Numbered from the stretch's first letter, positions 45,200 through 57,227 are shown. The stretch: DNA of 64,000 nt from Parapristionchus giblindavisi (GCA_943737045.1 CALSFV010000251.1:367501-431500), one strand, 5' to 3'. The notes: generated by a model not told the origin, from the sequence alone. Program-made: numbers and translations.

Positions 45200-48100
45200 G
45201 TAATACAAGCTCGATCCACTATTTTTAGACCGTATGGAGTGAGTAATTCCCTAATTTTGGGCAACTTTATCGTGAAATACCAAAAAAAAACGCACCACTT
45301 GAATGATCAGCAGTTCGGTATAGTAGAGCTGGACGCTCATCGGCAGAAGAACGCAGAACATCAGTGCTATGGACAGGGGGACGAAGAGAAAGCCGCGAGA
45401 GACCGAGTGGCGCCATCTTTAAATTATTTTTATTTTTTTAATATTAAAATATATATTAAAATATACATTATGTTTCCTGGATATCACTGAAACTTAAGCG
45501 GATTTCGATACCAAAGAAATGTGCAAGAGCCAGAGGCAATGTTGTTAATTCACATCCGAGCTCTATTACTCTCCGCTGTGACAACGCTCTCTCGTTGCCA
45601 AATAAAGCGAGAGAGCTTTGCCCGAGCGGAGAGTGAAATTAATTCGCTCGGAGACTTTAAATGTGACGGACCCATTCAGGGATTCATAAAGATAACCTAC
45701 CTTGTACATACGATGAAGTATCGTTCGAGGCTCATTACGGTAAGAATGAGCACTGAGAAGAGCTTGCTGAAGATCTCCAGAGCTAGTTGGACATGGCATA
45801 ACTGAAATTATTGAGTTATTGAGCGTATAAAAATCACTTGCTTTATTTGTAGAAGAGACTTTCTTGTTTGGTTCATGGTTCAGAAACTATGCCGATCTCT
45901 TTTATATATCCTATAGCGCGCGGAGAAGGTCAGCCGGGTTAGAGAGAGGCAGCGGAGAGACAATCGAGAGGCGGGGCGAGATGCAGAAGGCTGCATCTCG
46001 CAGCGCCTCTCGATTGTGACTTCCGTTCGTTAGCACCGTTTGCCATTTTCTTATGCAAGTACATTTTATACGCACAATATTTATTGCATTGATCTAGAGC
46101 GTGGATTTCTACATGTTTCGTTCATCCCTTTAATGAAACAAAATCAACGGTATTTATCTTGATTTCGCGCAACATTTTTCTTTTGCCAGATGGCAATCAA
46201 GAGGCCATTGACATCTCTTAAAGGACATTCGTCGAATTCACTTTCGAGATTGGTCTCCATTCATTCCAGACATAATTTCGTGCATTTCTTCACACACATA
46301 TGTGAGTATAACATCGCATCATGGGAAAATAAGGAAACTGGGGTTTCCACTGAGGCTTCCAATTCGAAATCCAATCAAAAATGCCCGACGGTGATCCCAG
46401 TGGTCTTCACAAATTTCACAACCTACGAATGACATTCAATTTTTGTAGTTTAATCATCGTTTGATTTTCGAGTCATGATCCCTCGTTCAAAAGATCGGAT
46501 TAAAGGGAGTGTGACCTCTCTCAATGGTCTCTTCATTGCGCACACTATTTCTCTGTTCTCTAACAACGAGAGAGCATTGCGCGCCGAAGAGACCATTGAG
46601 TGAGGTTACGCTCCCTTTAAAGGAAACATTATACAGCGCGAATGGTTAAAGCTTCATCGCTGTTAAATGGATTAGAACGTAGCGACATTGAAATATTTCT
46701 GTAAATGCGTCCACGAGAGCTTGCCAGAGTGCAATCGGGCGAGTTTCAAACAAGATTTTGGTTACGCATTTTGGTCAAAGTATCGACGCTGTTCTAGTTT
46801 AAAGGGAGCGTAACCTCACTCAATGGTCTCTTCATTGCGCACACTATTTATCTGTTGTCTAACAACGAGCATTGCGCGTCGAAGAGACCAATGAGTGAGG
46901 TTACGCTCCCTTTAAGGGACCCGTGTTAGTTAACGGCTCCCACACAAGTTTACCCCCCCCCCACACACGTATGTTCATTGTGTACCTTTCCATATTCTTG
47001 TTCCGTGTTTTTTTACGAAAACACATACTTATTGCTCTAAGTACATGTGAACATTGTCCTTTTAGTCCCTATAGTATTGTTAGCAGTAAAATATTTTCGC
47101 TGGTAGCATCACAAATTAATCGCTGAGGTATTCAGCGGAAAACAAAGGTAATGAACAAAGGAAGAGTCCTATTAGACATGCGAATAAATTTCTGACTTTA
47201 AGACACAGTTTACGAATTGTTTCAACATGCAAACTCTGCTCTAGTAGTTTTGGAGTGCTGACACATCGGTAACAGTCGCTCGTTGGCAATACTCTCTCGC
47301 AGGTATGTAAAGCGAGAGGGTGTTGGCAGAGCGGACAGTTTTAAATTAGCTTGGGGTGTGCCCTTAGATCATGTAAAAGCTCACCACAACGCCGAACATC
47401 CAGTCTCCAGTGTTGAAGAATATGACTGTCTTCGGTAGTGTCAGGAGCAGCATCAGATCTGACAGAGCCAAGACGAGAATGTAGGTGCGACTCCGTTGGG
47501 AGGCCGATACCGCAGTGACTCCGTGCGACCACGGCCTGAAATACGCTCATTCTTTTAAGGATCATCAACAGCTTCTGCATATAGCAGACAGGATAAATAT
47601 TATTATTGTTAGTATTTTATTATTATTATTATCAGCTTCTTTCAATGAATTCTCCAAGTTCGTTTCAAACAACAAACATTTTTTTTCAAAAATTAAATGA
47701 ACACCAGCTGATACTCTGAAAATCCTTTCAAGGACGAGAAGTGCTCGATATCAAGGTAATTTGATATCGAGCACTTCACATCCTCCCCTTCTCCTTCATT
47801 TCTCACCCCACCCCCCCCCACATGCTTCCATTCGCTTGCTGATGTATGATAGAATAAATTAAAAATAAACTTAAATATACCCATCAAAAACCATCTAAAA
47901 CCGAGCAGGCAAAGAGATCTCTCATTGGAAAATAAATCGTGTGACCAGTCGATTAGCGTTCGGTAATTCATTAATTTAGCATATGTCCCATGGTTTTTAA
48001 TGCGCCACAGGCAATTTACTGTCATGCGGATGGGGAAATAACGGCAATAACAAGGAAGACGGTGGTAATTCGTTGGTGTCAAGGCTTTTAACTACTTTAC

Positions 48101-51100
48101 TATGTGTAATTAATGACAGTTAAACGATCCCAAAAACGGTTTCGTCACTTCTAATCCGTGTGTAGGAAATGAATTTATTCACAGCACATTTACCAAGAGT
48201 AAATAGGCTCTGATGTGCGCGGTTGGCCATTAACGGATTGCCATGATTGGGCCGAAGGGACCATCTCTTTCTAATGATTCTTTGGAAATTGACTGACTCA
48301 CAAAAATACTATAAGCACTTATGTTATTCTGATGATTTCGATATCCAAAGTGCCCACAAATAACAGGTTGCGTGGGGTATAATTTCCCACGCAGTGATTC
48401 TTTTATCCAAAGGATGGGTTAGCAAATTCCGTTTTTGCTGCGTTACGGCATACTAAATTATGTATACATCATCGATCGAGAGTCGGATTGGTCAAAATAA
48501 CAGCCAATTATCGATAAGTCAGCGAAAACTCTGGATTGTCTAGATTTAGCGTCTTAGACTGAACAAGCTTCAAAATGAATAACAGGAAACTTTTGTTAAA
48601 ACTTATACCCGATTAATTTAAATAATTACCCCCCCCCCCTTTTTTTTGACAATACTCTCTCGCAGACATAGGATTCGAGAGAAAGAGTGTGGACAGAGCG
48701 GACAGAAAAATTAGCTCGGGTGTCATTTTGAAGATCTCTCAATTTCGCTCAATATTTTTACCTTGATTTCGTACCTTGATTTCTATATAATACTCTGGTC
48801 AAGAAGCCATTCACTGTTATTATATCATAAACCATTTTCAAGGCGTTGTCAAGGAATTGGTCATAGCATCCAGCCTCTCGAATATCATTCTTTGATGAAA
48901 CATAGATCACTCTATTTTCCTGCTAGACAAACGAGCAGACTCTATAATAAGATTATTTTTTCTAGATCGTGCAGATAATAATAATGTATATTTTCTTTCA
49001 CGAGAAAAAATAACGATATTCTGTGTATTGTATATATTGAATATAAAGGAAGAACGACGAAAATTCTTTAATATCTAAATCTCAGCTTTGATAGTATTGC
49101 AAAAAGTGCGTGGTTTCCAAATGGATGCAGTCATATTTTGCCACTTAAAGTCTACTTAAACTACGTCACAGACTTTAAGTAGACTTTAAGTAAACTTTAA
49201 GTGAAAGAACATTTGACGAAATGCATTACAGTATACCACACCACTTTAAGTAGACTTACGTCTCACTTTAAGTTTACTTAAAGTCTACTTAAAGTGGGAA
49301 AGTTTAAGTAGACTTTAAGTGGCAAAATACCAGAGTACGCACTAACTAGGGATTAATGTTCTTCTATTTTCGATAGTTTCTGCAGTGAAAGCAATTATTA
49401 TAGAGTAGACGATTCTTGCTTGATGATCTTTGTTAGCGCAAAGAACGCAACTTCATTACCGTAATGATAGTGATAACGCAGCCACCCACTTCCTATTACA
49501 TCAGGATATTAAAAATCAGAAAAATTAATGTAATGTTTTTGACCAAATATGGTCATATAGTCATTAGTCATCATCATCTATAATCAGGCTCCGCGTAGGA
49601 AATGTTTTAAAAAATGAAAAAAAAATGTGCACGGAAGATCAACAGGATGACATCACAGGTTTTCCAAAATTTATGGTTTACTTATCATTCCCACTTGAAG
49701 TCAGACTAGACTTGCAAGTTTATTGTATATGGTGTATAATACTATAATGCATTTTGTGAAATATTCTTTTACTTGTAGTATACTTCTAGTCAGAGACGTA
49801 ATTTAAGCAGACTGTTATTAGGGAAATACCACAGGGCTCGAAATACTACAGTGTGGACCTTATTATCTCGCTCTAGCACTGCAGGGCGACCCCCCAAACA
49901 AATTGGAGAGATGATTTGACGAGGGAAATCTGTTCTATGTACATGGCGGATTATGACTAATGCCGACTTTCCCTCGGCCCATCCCCGCTTAACGATGATT
50001 TTTGCGAATAAATATTATTATTACGGTCATATACTAGGCTGTTAACTGGCTTCGATGTTATGGTCATGTTCAACATATTACGCACATAAATAATAACGAT
50101 ACTGATAACGAAAGGGCCTGCCGTCAGCCTGGCAATATATCCTTATGCCTTACGGATTTAGGACCTAATAACCTTACAGCCTTAAGATCCAATGGCTTTA
50201 TGGATTTATGACCTTATGAGTCGACCTTGTTAGACTGTTCTCCTGAGTTGGGCACACAGTATTTTTCTCAAAGAATAAATATCTCGCCTTGTCATCAATA
50301 GGTTGTAGACGACCCATCCGTTTCCCGCGACTCCCACCAGGAAAGTGATCGTGTACGCTACCGTAATCACGTACATGGCGATTCTGAAAAATCGATTTTT
50401 TAAAAAGGTTTGTTTTATCAAAAGACGTAGTTTAGCGTAAACCATTACAAAAATTGCGTTGTATTATTGAACTAGAAATAACGATACATATTTGTCGTTT
50501 CCTACACACACCCCAAGCCAATTTTACTCTCACCATTCTCTCTCGTAGACAAAGAGCGCGAGAGAGTGTGGTCTGTGCGGAGAGTGTAAAATCAGCGTGG
50601 GGTGTGCCTTTATCATACAGTCTTCCATTTGTTCAAATGATCATAGATAGGTGAAGATACATACCACAGACAAATGTTGCTATCCCCAGAGGGATTAATT
50701 ACGTTTAGGAATCATAGTTATTTTTATCTCGATAGTTGCCTACCACGCTATCTTCCTACGTAATGCATTGTACAAAACATAAGGCTTCTCAATTAACTCG
50801 TCGAGATTAAAAATTTTCCCAGCCTCAAAGTACAAGTACTTTCAAACAAGGTTTCTCTTCTGATGAGTCAAATGAGATCATGTCGACGATTCCTCCTACA
50901 TTTAAAGGTGCATCCCGTTATAAAAGGCGCATACCACCTCATCAGTTCACCGATAAGCGTTGGCGACGGGCATCCTTCACAACACTTCTTTAACAGATAT
51001 TTCCCATCCCCGATGCGTTCAATTGAAGGAATAAATTATTATTATTATTATGAATTCCCGTCTACATGCAATCCATAGGAGCATAGTGCGATCATTTTGA

Positions 51101-51784
51101 GGTCTTTGAAATTGTCTCAATGATCTATCTTTGAGAACAGTGAATAATGTATATGAAATGAAGAGAAAACAAACAAAGGTTTCGCAAATTCCGCTTGAAG
51201 ACCAATAGAACACAATCCAACTACGTGTCTTGATGGCATAAACAAAATACATGGTTTCAACTGATGACTACAGAAAACCGCCAGAAGCAATATAACAGGA
51301 ATTTGAGAAATTTTCGTAATTAGAAAAAAATGAAGCTAGCATGATCTAGGTTACGTCAAGATTATTCGTCATTTTCCCCAGCCCATGGTCCGTTGATTTA
51401 ACGTTCTCGGGTAAAAACTAAACAAATAGCGTGTGAAATAGATAAAGAAAACGATTTGTTTAATAAAAAATTAAATTGATGATAATTAAAAGGCCCAAAT
51501 ATAGGTCTACATGTTCATATTAAAATAATGAGCATTTTGATGTTTAAAGGCACATCCCATTACTTTCACAGTCCGCATTAGCGGTACTATCTCGTAGACA
51601 AAGGGACAGAGAGAATGTGGCTAGAGGGGAAAATTTCACATTATCGGTTGGGGTGTAACTTTAAAGAAAAATGAAAATATCCTTACATCAATTTCTTTGG
51701 GTCTTCGTCGTAATCCTCCTCATAGTAGCCATTAATTATGTCATCGTCCGAAAAATTATGGCTCACTCGACTGCCATTCTGCAT
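42246..51784 (-). CDS. Class A (rhodopsin-family) GPCR, probable neuropeptide receptor
   Basis: Nine exons, minus strand: 51784-51687, 50383-50258, 47535-47385, 45801-45701, 45416-45296, 43638-43536, 43238-43158, 42908-42764 and 42405-42246 (TAA). All phases agree; 361 residues. The acidic N-terminus has two N-glycosylation sequons (NGS, NFS). TM1 carries GVAGN; TM2 LALSDL; ECL1 has GDWMFG, typical of peptide receptors; TM3 has LCH at its top and LERY (ERY variant) at its base. ECL2 has a Cys (HRVCSN) to pair with TM3. TM5 is VIMALCYILLV, TM6 has CWGPFW (CWxP), and TM7 has NWVLY in place of NPxxY. The tail is short. It couples an extracellular ligand to G proteins; the ligand is unknown. The first ATG follows ttgcag, a possible SL trans-splice site. 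Most introns are transposon-filled. The donor of exon 2 (ACT|gtgtgc) is the weakest junction. Confidence 0.9.
42963..43075. mobile_element. Family A MITE in GPCR intron 7
   Basis: ttcacaccccgggctaattt ... aaattagcggtgctccttta. Confidence 0.85.
43690..43885 (+). pseudogene. RTE-type retrotransposon C-terminal fragment
   Basis: Encodes KRKRGRPVKRWRDDFVKAAA, the GRPxxRWxDD motif near the end of RTE ORF2 proteins, then a decayed MEKCHGNPATKHPLADK. It lies in intron 5 of the GPCR gene in the opposite orientation. Similar remnants are at 49880, 61610 and 62130. Confidence 0.75.
44218..44428. mobile_element. Family M MITE, inverted
   Basis: gaccgtataaaacacttgtt ... gtacattttatacggacaat. Confidence 0.85.
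44450..44658. mobile_element. Family D MITE with a 9-bp target duplication
   Basis: cctctggtatgttgaaactt ... tttcaaaataccagagt. cgtaccact flanks both ends exactly (44441-44449, 44659-44667). Interior built of ctttaagtagac-type repeats in both orientations. A 9-bp duplication is typical of Mutator-like elements. Confidence 0.88.
44775..44850 (+). mobile_element. CR1-like 3' end fragment
   Basis: ctgtaccgtgttttcttgta then aaaacgcataaat, complementary to the 2855, 22641 and 35150 termini. Confidence 0.5.
44851..45110. mobile_element. Family C MITE
   Basis: attgtgcgtataaaatgtac ... gatttttatacgctcaat, central hairpin at agatgcagcc/ttcaacatct. A near-pure (ATT)n tract follows immediately. Confidence 0.88.
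45110..45199. repeat. (ATT)n microsatellite
   Basis: About 90 bp of ATT/TTA repeat with one slip, in GPCR intron 5. Confidence 0.95.
45549..45660. mobile_element. Family A MITE in GPCR intron 4
   Basis: attcacatccgagctctatt ... aaattaattcgctcggagac; 40 bp from the exon 4 donor. Confidence 0.85.
45818..46078. mobile_element. Family C MITE, inverted
   Basis: gagcgtataaaaatcacttg ... acattttatacgcacaat, starting 17 bp upstream of GPCR exon 4 (minus strand), so it contributes to that exon's upstream intron. Confidence 0.88.
46500..46621. mobile_element. Family B MITE
   Basis: ttaaagggagtgtgacctct ... gaggttacgctccctttaaa. Confidence 0.88.
46797..46918. mobile_element. Family B MITE
   Basis: gtttaaagggagcgtaacct ... 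gaggttacgctccctttaag; TTAA lies at both borders. Confidence 0.88.
47262..47366. mobile_element. Family A MITE next to GPCR exon 3 donor
   Basis: Right end attagcttggggtgtgccct stops 18 bp beyond the exon 3 donor (47385). Left end degraded. Confidence 0.8.
47736..47786. repeat. Short hairpin
   Basis: gaagtgctcgatatcaaggt pairs with tttgatatcgagcacttc in GPCR intron 2; followed by a C-run at 47811. Confidence 0.7.
47790..48635. other. Intronic DNA without recognised feature
   Basis: GPCR intron 2. ccaagagtaaataggctctgatgtgcgcgg near 48191-48220 resembles the retroelement endonuclease flank at 6360 and 7720. Otherwise nothing recognised. Confidence 0.4.
48640..48727. mobile_element. Family A MITE, partial
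   Basis: gacaatactctctcgcagac ... aaaattagctcgggtgtca; left end replaced by a C-run. Confidence 0.7.
49131..49336. mobile_element. Family D MITE (TTTAAGTAGAC subtype)
   Basis: ttgccacttaaagtctactt ... gtggcaaaataccagagt; central gacgaaatgcattacagtat conserved with the other copies. Confidence 0.85.
49640..49835. mobile_element. Family D MITE, strongly diverged
   Basis: tatggtttacttatcattcc, central taatgcattttgtgaaatat and right end ggaaataccacag preserve the layout with many substitutions. Confidence 0.55.
49880..50030 (+). pseudogene. RTE-type retrotransposon 3' remnant
   Basis: cagggcgaccccccaaacaa then ttggagagatgatttgacga reads GRPP then KLERDDLT after a frameshift, a decayed GRPxxRWxDD motif, ending cgaataaatattattattac. 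Confidence 0.5.
50505..50612. mobile_element. Family A MITE in GPCR intron 1
   Basis: acacaccccaagccaatttt ... aaatcagcgtggggtgtgcct. Confidence 0.88.
50945..51050 (+). mobile_element. Non-LTR retrotransposon 3' end
   Basis: gacgggcatccttcacaaca ... gttcaattgaaggaataaat then (ATT)n. Confidence 0.6.
51543..51665. mobile_element. Family A MITE beside GPCR exon 1
   Basis: ttaaaggcacatcccattac ... ggttggggtgtaactttaaa, 21 bp beyond the exon 1 donor at 51687. Confidence 0.85.
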
Positions 51785-51873
51785 ATCTGCAATTTTTTTT
51801 TAAATTTCAGATTATTTAACAATATATTGATGGATTGCATGGAAAGTGAACGATCGAACATCAACTGTGAATC

Positions 51874-51979
51874 AAAGTCAAACCCCGAGCTAACTTGAAA
51901 CCCTCCGCCCTGGCAACTTTTTTTGTTTACGAGAGAGCGTTGCAAGAGCGGAGAGTAAAATTAGCGCGGGGTATGTTTG
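51874..51979. mobile_element. Family A MITE upstream of the GPCR start
   Basis: aaaccccgagctaacttgaa ... aaattagcgcggggtatgtt; it lies within 90-200 bp upstream of the ATG, i.e. in the likely promoter or outron. Confidence 0.85.
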
Positions 51980-52144
51980 AAGCGCGAGAGACATCTTTGC
52001 AAAGGTGACAGCATAACATATGAACGCAGAAGTAAAGTGTAAACATTGTTTTTAGGGAAAAAAATTAGCTGGATAATAGAATAATGCAGAAAATAAGACA
52101 TGTGTGTTCAGGGCGCAGAGTTCTTAACTTTCTCTAGGTAACCG

Positions 52145-52264
52145 TTTAAAGGAACAGAACCGGCTAATTTTATTCTTAGCTCTGGCAACGCTCTCTCGTA
52201 GAAAAAAACGGGAGAGCATTGCCAGAGAAGAGAATTTCGAAGTAGCTCGTGGTGAGCCTATAAA
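52145..52264. mobile_element. Family A MITE
   Basis: tttaaaggaacagaaccggc ... agctcgtggtgagcctataa. Confidence 0.8.
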
Positions 52265-52760
52265 TTTCTCTTATCAACAAATATTCAAAGTTCTAAGGCT
52301 GTCTATGTTAACACCCTTTCGGAAAACCTTTAGAACACCCACACGCCCAGGGGAATATCTCTATTGCCCGACGGACGTGCAGGTGTTCAAATTAACACAA
52401 TTTACATATGAATTCGGTATCAACGGTGTTCGAAAACCACTAAAACAAAAGCAAAAAAAACACGAGAGAGCGTGTGAACAATATTCTCAACCTTTTTTTG
52501 CAAATTATCCTTTCTCTAGAACTGAATAGAACTGATCGTAGACAAGACCTCTAAATGAACACCTCAAGCAACTCGCATAGAAAATTTTCTTAAAACATAT
52601 GAATTTCGATTACAGAAATCTGTTATTGCATTAGAGAAATATTCCTCGAAATTACACATAATGGGAGGTAGGCAAATTATGAAATTACGTGCATTTCCGG
52701 CGTGAGTAATCTGAACCTCATGTGGTCAAACCAGTCTAATATTTGTCTTACGTGAGATAA
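52265..52760. other. No recognised feature
   Basis: AT-rich DNA with no supported gene. The 74-codon frame at 52305 has no splice-site or family support. Confidence 0.4.
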
Positions 52761-52813
52761 GGTAAACGACAAAGGTAAATCCCGTTATTCAAGGCACAGT
52801 CCTGCGAGATTAC

Positions 52814-53094
52814 TATTGACCGTATAAAATACACTTGTTTATTTGGTACGAGAGTAGCCAACCACTCCCACAAGAGACTTTCTTGTTTTGCATGGTTCAG
52901 AAACTATGCCGATCTCTTCTTTATATAATATAGCGCGCGGCGAAGGTCAGCCGAGTTAGAGAGAGGCAGCGGAGAGACAATCAAGAGGCGGGGCGAGATG
53001 TAGAAGGCTACATCTCGCTCGCCTCTCGATTGTGACTTCCGTTCGTTAGCACCATTTGTCATTTTCTTATGCAAGTACATTTTATACGCACAAT
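52814..53094. mobile_element. Chimeric family M / family C MITE
   Basis: The first about 55 bp (attgaccgtataaaatacac, tttggtacgagagtagccaa) are family M. From agagactttcttgttttgca onward it is family C, ending attttatacgcacaat. The termini of the two families are alike enough for this hybrid to have moved or recombined as a unit. Confidence 0.8.
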
Positions 53095-54770
53095 ACTAGG
53101 CCAGTGAACTCCAACGTGAGGTAGTGTTGCAAAAGGATTTCAAAATGACTATGACATATTCAGTTAAAGTGATAGAGCGGATAGTTTCAAACTATCAAGG
53201 AGTCTTTTACACGGCGCGTTCAAAAGACGCGAAAAGGACATAAAATCAGAGAAAACTATTCTCGTTTTACACACACACACACGCTCGCTACTTCTCTTAT
53301 TTTTTCGCCGCTTTTGTACCCAGCATCACGCCTCAAATGATAACCAAAAAGATTTCGAGTGTTAAGCGTAAATATATGATATAAGATTCACTGGTTTGAG
53401 TACAAGAAAGGCTGGCAGCGGAGATAAATAATGGTCGTTGTTGGTTAATTCTACGTTTGTTCTCCGCTACGGCGTGACTATATCTAGGAGAATACGAAGA
53501 CGAGCTGACTGAGAGAAGGAGGAGGTTGAATCAGAGAGATACTGAGATTCTGAGAGTGGGGGTGATGATTGAGGGAGGAGATTTGACGGCGGGAGTGGAA
53601 AGATTAAAAACGCGAACGAAAATGGCTTCGATCTATGATTGTATAGCTAACCGAGGGAATCATATTAAACACATTAAATTGTAATTGATCAAATGAATTT
53701 CAAGGATGGGCAATGCGATTCTACGAAGGGTGTGTGGATGAGAAATTGAGAAGATGATGGAGATGAGATCACTGCAGTTGTGAAAGAAATGGACTGTTGC
53801 CCTTCGTCAAAAATGTCTGATATGAACGTAAGAGAACATAAGCGAGATGTTACGTGGATTAGCATACATTAGAAATGTTTATAGCAGTAAAGTATTAATT
53901 TTGCACGATTTCGTGGAAATTATTATTCAAACTAATCCGAAATATGATCCAGCTTGGCGAGTGAATAATATTTACTGGATTATTTACATAATCTTTACGT
54001 ACGAAGTTTGATCTTGACATTTTATAGACAAGTTCAACTAGAAAATATTATTGTTAAGAACAAACGTTGGTAACACCAAAGGTCGCTTACAGGAATTAAT
54101 CATTTAACAATAAAAAAATCATAGGAAGAATAGTTTTGATAAACAGCCATTCCCACCCTCCTGAGGTCAGTCGTACGATTTCTCAGCAATGTTTATATGC
54201 TTAGACACTTCTGTCAAGATGCAATAAGAAACAGTTCCTGTTCATTCCAAACATTGCATTACAAGTTGCGGATAGACCAAAAGTAAACGCCCAAAAAGCT
54301 TTAGAATTTGATCCTCCTTCCAGTCATATTCTTCTCATTAAGTTTGTACTCACACGACTATGCACCCTTCCCTTATAAATCTGCCACTGTTTTGAGAAAA
54401 TTACTGTAGTTATAAATATTTTGAGCTTGAAAAACTATTTGAGTGAAATGGGTAAGTAAGAGCCAGAACAATGGAAGATATTGTTTATGGCCGATGATTT
54501 CGTGCTTTCTTCGAATAACAAAAAAAAAAAGCGCACACCGTGCATTGGTAATTGGCCGTTCTAGTATTTCTGAGGCTATGCATATTGTATGTATACGTAA
54601 CGTGGTAAGATGGTCAATAATTTGAAAAGAAATGTGTTCTGCTGTTCCATAGGTAGAAAATATCCCAGCGAGGGGGTGATCGATTTCGCCGAAACGAAAG
54701 TGCGAATTGTGTCTTTAGAGTGTAACGATACATCTTTATAAAGGCGTTTCGACATCGGGCACTAACAATG
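53095..54770. other. No gene recognised
   Basis: A weak family A remnant near 53165-53205, a short (AC)n at 53270-53282, purine-rich gagagatactgagattctga sequence (53500-53600) and AT-rich DNA. I see no coding exons. Confidence 0.45.
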
Positions 54771-54772
54771 AT

Positions 54773-54896
54773 ATTTAAAGCGAGAGTGACCTCTCTCAAT
54801 GGTCTCTTCATTGCGCACACTATTTCTCTGTTCTCTAACAACGAGAGAGAATAGACCATTGAAGAGACCGTTGACAAAGGTTTCGGTTCCTTTAAG
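54773..54896. mobile_element. Family B MITE
   Basis: tatttaaagcgagagtgacc ... caaaggtttcggttccttta. Confidence 0.85.
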
Positions 54897-55364
54897 ACGA
54901 CAAGTGGACAAACGGATAGATCAATATGTCCCAACGAAATATTTTCGGAAGGGCGAAATTCATTGTATTTATTTTAATTAAAAAATGAATAGGAAGGAAC
55001 GAGCGAGAGTGATTTCATTGGGGCTCGAACGTGGCAAACATGCCCATTTCTCAGTATATATAAAGTCTTTTCAGTAATAGCGCTCTTTCCTGCACAAAGC
55101 GGACACTAGCATAGAGCGAGTGACTAGAAGAGACGCAGTACGGCTAAAGAGCGAAATGAGATTAAGAGAGCCGGATATTATAATAATAATATCATATGTA
55201 TCGCTTTAGAAATGAGTAATAAACCACCCACAACTGGATTGAATATAATTCAAATTCTGCTTTCATTGCAATTATGAAATTAGGCAAAAAAATTTGGGTA
55301 GAAGAAATTTTCTCAGGATACACGCCGGGCTACTCGGGGCGCAATCTTTAAATGGGATATTCAG

Positions 55365-55693
55365 CTGTACAGTAATACGCTGATTTCAGGATTGTTGTGC
55401 TGCATCAAAAGACCACAGAGGAAATTATTGCGGAAGTGGTCAAGGGGCAAATCCTTGAGACAACAGAATGGAGAATGTCGCGAATTAGACGAAAACACTT
55501 GGGTGAAGAGGTCAGAGATGAGGATATTCTTCAGTGCCACGGAGCACAATTGTGCCATGGAAAACATACATACATATCATACATACAAAAGACATACTGA
55601 CATACGACAATCATACAATCAATCATGACAGACAATCATGGTCTTTTGATGCAGCACAACAATCATGAAATCAGCGTATTACTGTACAGCTGA
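55365..55693. repeat. Foldback of about 330 bp enclosing retroelement-like sequence
   Basis: Left arm agctgtacagtaatacgctg ... tgctgcatcaaaagaccac (55366-55422); right arm tggtcttttgatgcagcaca ... gtacagctgac (55640-55693). The loop contains a readable frame with IIAEVVKGQILETTEWRMSR; not assignable. Confidence 0.8.
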
Positions 55694-55826
55694 CATAAAG
55701 ACAGTGTCATACAAAAGATTAAGAATGAATGTTGTCATTGAGACACCTAATTTATGAGTAGAAAAGAAACTTTTGGTATCAAGAGGCTCGATATCTCGAA
55801 CACTTCAGTCCTTCGTCGCCTCAGGT

Positions 55827-56034
55827 CCCCTGGTATTTCGAAACTTAAAGTCTACTTAAACTACGTCACAGACTTAAAGTAGACTTTAAGTAAACTTAAA
55901 GTGCAAGAACATTTGACGAAATGCATTACAGTATACCACACCACTTTAAGTAGACTTGCGTTTTACTTTAAGTTTACTTAAAGCCTACTTAAAGTGTGGA
56001 GTTTAAGTAGACTTTAAGTTTCAAGTTACCAGAG
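55827..56034. mobile_element. Family D MITE
   Basis: ccctggtatttcgaaactta ... agtttcaagttaccagagt. Confidence 0.88.
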
Positions 56035-56146
56035 TCTTGGATGGCATTTCTTCCTTCCAAGTACCATAGGCTTTTCGGACTGAATGGGCGTCAGATCAAG
56101 CTCCGCAGAGAACAGTGCGCTCAACTGTGCCTATGCAGTGATCGGT

Positions 56147-56356
56147 CCTCTGGTATTTCGAAACTTAAAGTCCACTTAAAGTTCTCACTTGAAGTAGACT
56201 TGTAAGTCTACTTAAAGTTAAACATAAGTCTACTTAAAGTGGTGTGGTATACTGTAATGCATTTCGTCAAATGTTCTTTCACTTTAAGTTTACTTAAAGT
56301 CTACTTTAAGTCTGTGACGTAATTCAAGTAGACTTTAAGTTTCAAAATACCAGAGT
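56147..56356. mobile_element. Family D MITE, inverted relative to 55827
   Basis: cctctggtatttcgaaactt ... gtttcaaaataccagagt; the core atgcatttcgtcaaatgttc is in the opposite orientation to the previous copy, 113 bp away. Confidence 0.88.
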
Positions 56357-56799
56357 CCGAGCAGATTAGTATGGTATTCAGCATTGAGATGAACCTTAGC
56401 GCTAACTGAATTTGCAGGACGTCAGAATCAAATCAATCCCTAATCTGTTCTAAATAGCAGCTTTTTTTCCAAAAAAAGGCATGAATTGGAACACATGAGG
56501 GTGTTCAAGAGAACAATTTTATGTGTTCAATATAGCACATTAAAAGCGATTTTTGCCACATTTTCGGAGTGAATCAAGACGTCGGTACCCAAGATCAATC
56601 AAGTTCTACCACGCCTTCGACATCAGGAGTATTGCATTCGCTATAATACTACTACATCACATGTTGTTGATAAGCTTGCAGTGAACCCGATCACTCAAGT
56701 GTCCGGACGGCCAATTTAGACATGCCCAATGATAAAATGACATAAAAGTGCACATATTAAACATACCACATATAGCGACGTCAAGGCCTAATAATATTT

Positions 56800-56995
56800 A
56801 TGGGTTACTGTGTAAATTGCTTAGTTCCCTATCGTGTTTTTTCTTCTGGCAACTCAAGAGAAAGAGCCTCGGACACAAGAATTGAAGAATTGGAAGACGC
56901 GCTTATGAATATCGACGTTCATGTTCTGGGATTGTCGGAAGAAAGGAGAGTTTTATCATGCAGTAGAGTAGGTTTGATAAATGTTTTAAATGAGA
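56800..56995 (+). pseudogene. RTE-type endonuclease N-terminal fragment
   Basis: DTRIEELEDALMNIDVHVLG then LSEERR. This matches the LE.AL..I..DVLGLSE.RR start of RTE apurinic endonucleases; catalytic residues further on are missing. Confidence 0.75.
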
Positions 56996-57227
56996 AAGAA
57001 AATAAGTCGACTAATGGAAAATGTGGTAAACAAGAACATAGATATATATATTTGTAAGAGAAATCTCGATTGCGCGCTTGGTCTCGGCGACGGAGAGACT
57101 AAATAAATTAGAGAAGGACTCTACTTCCTCTACGAGCGGATAAGCGTTGGAAATGTGAAAGGGTGAAGTCAAAAGTCAAATGTGGATTCTAAGGATATTC
57201 CTGCACCAGTTGACTTTCTCTGGTATT

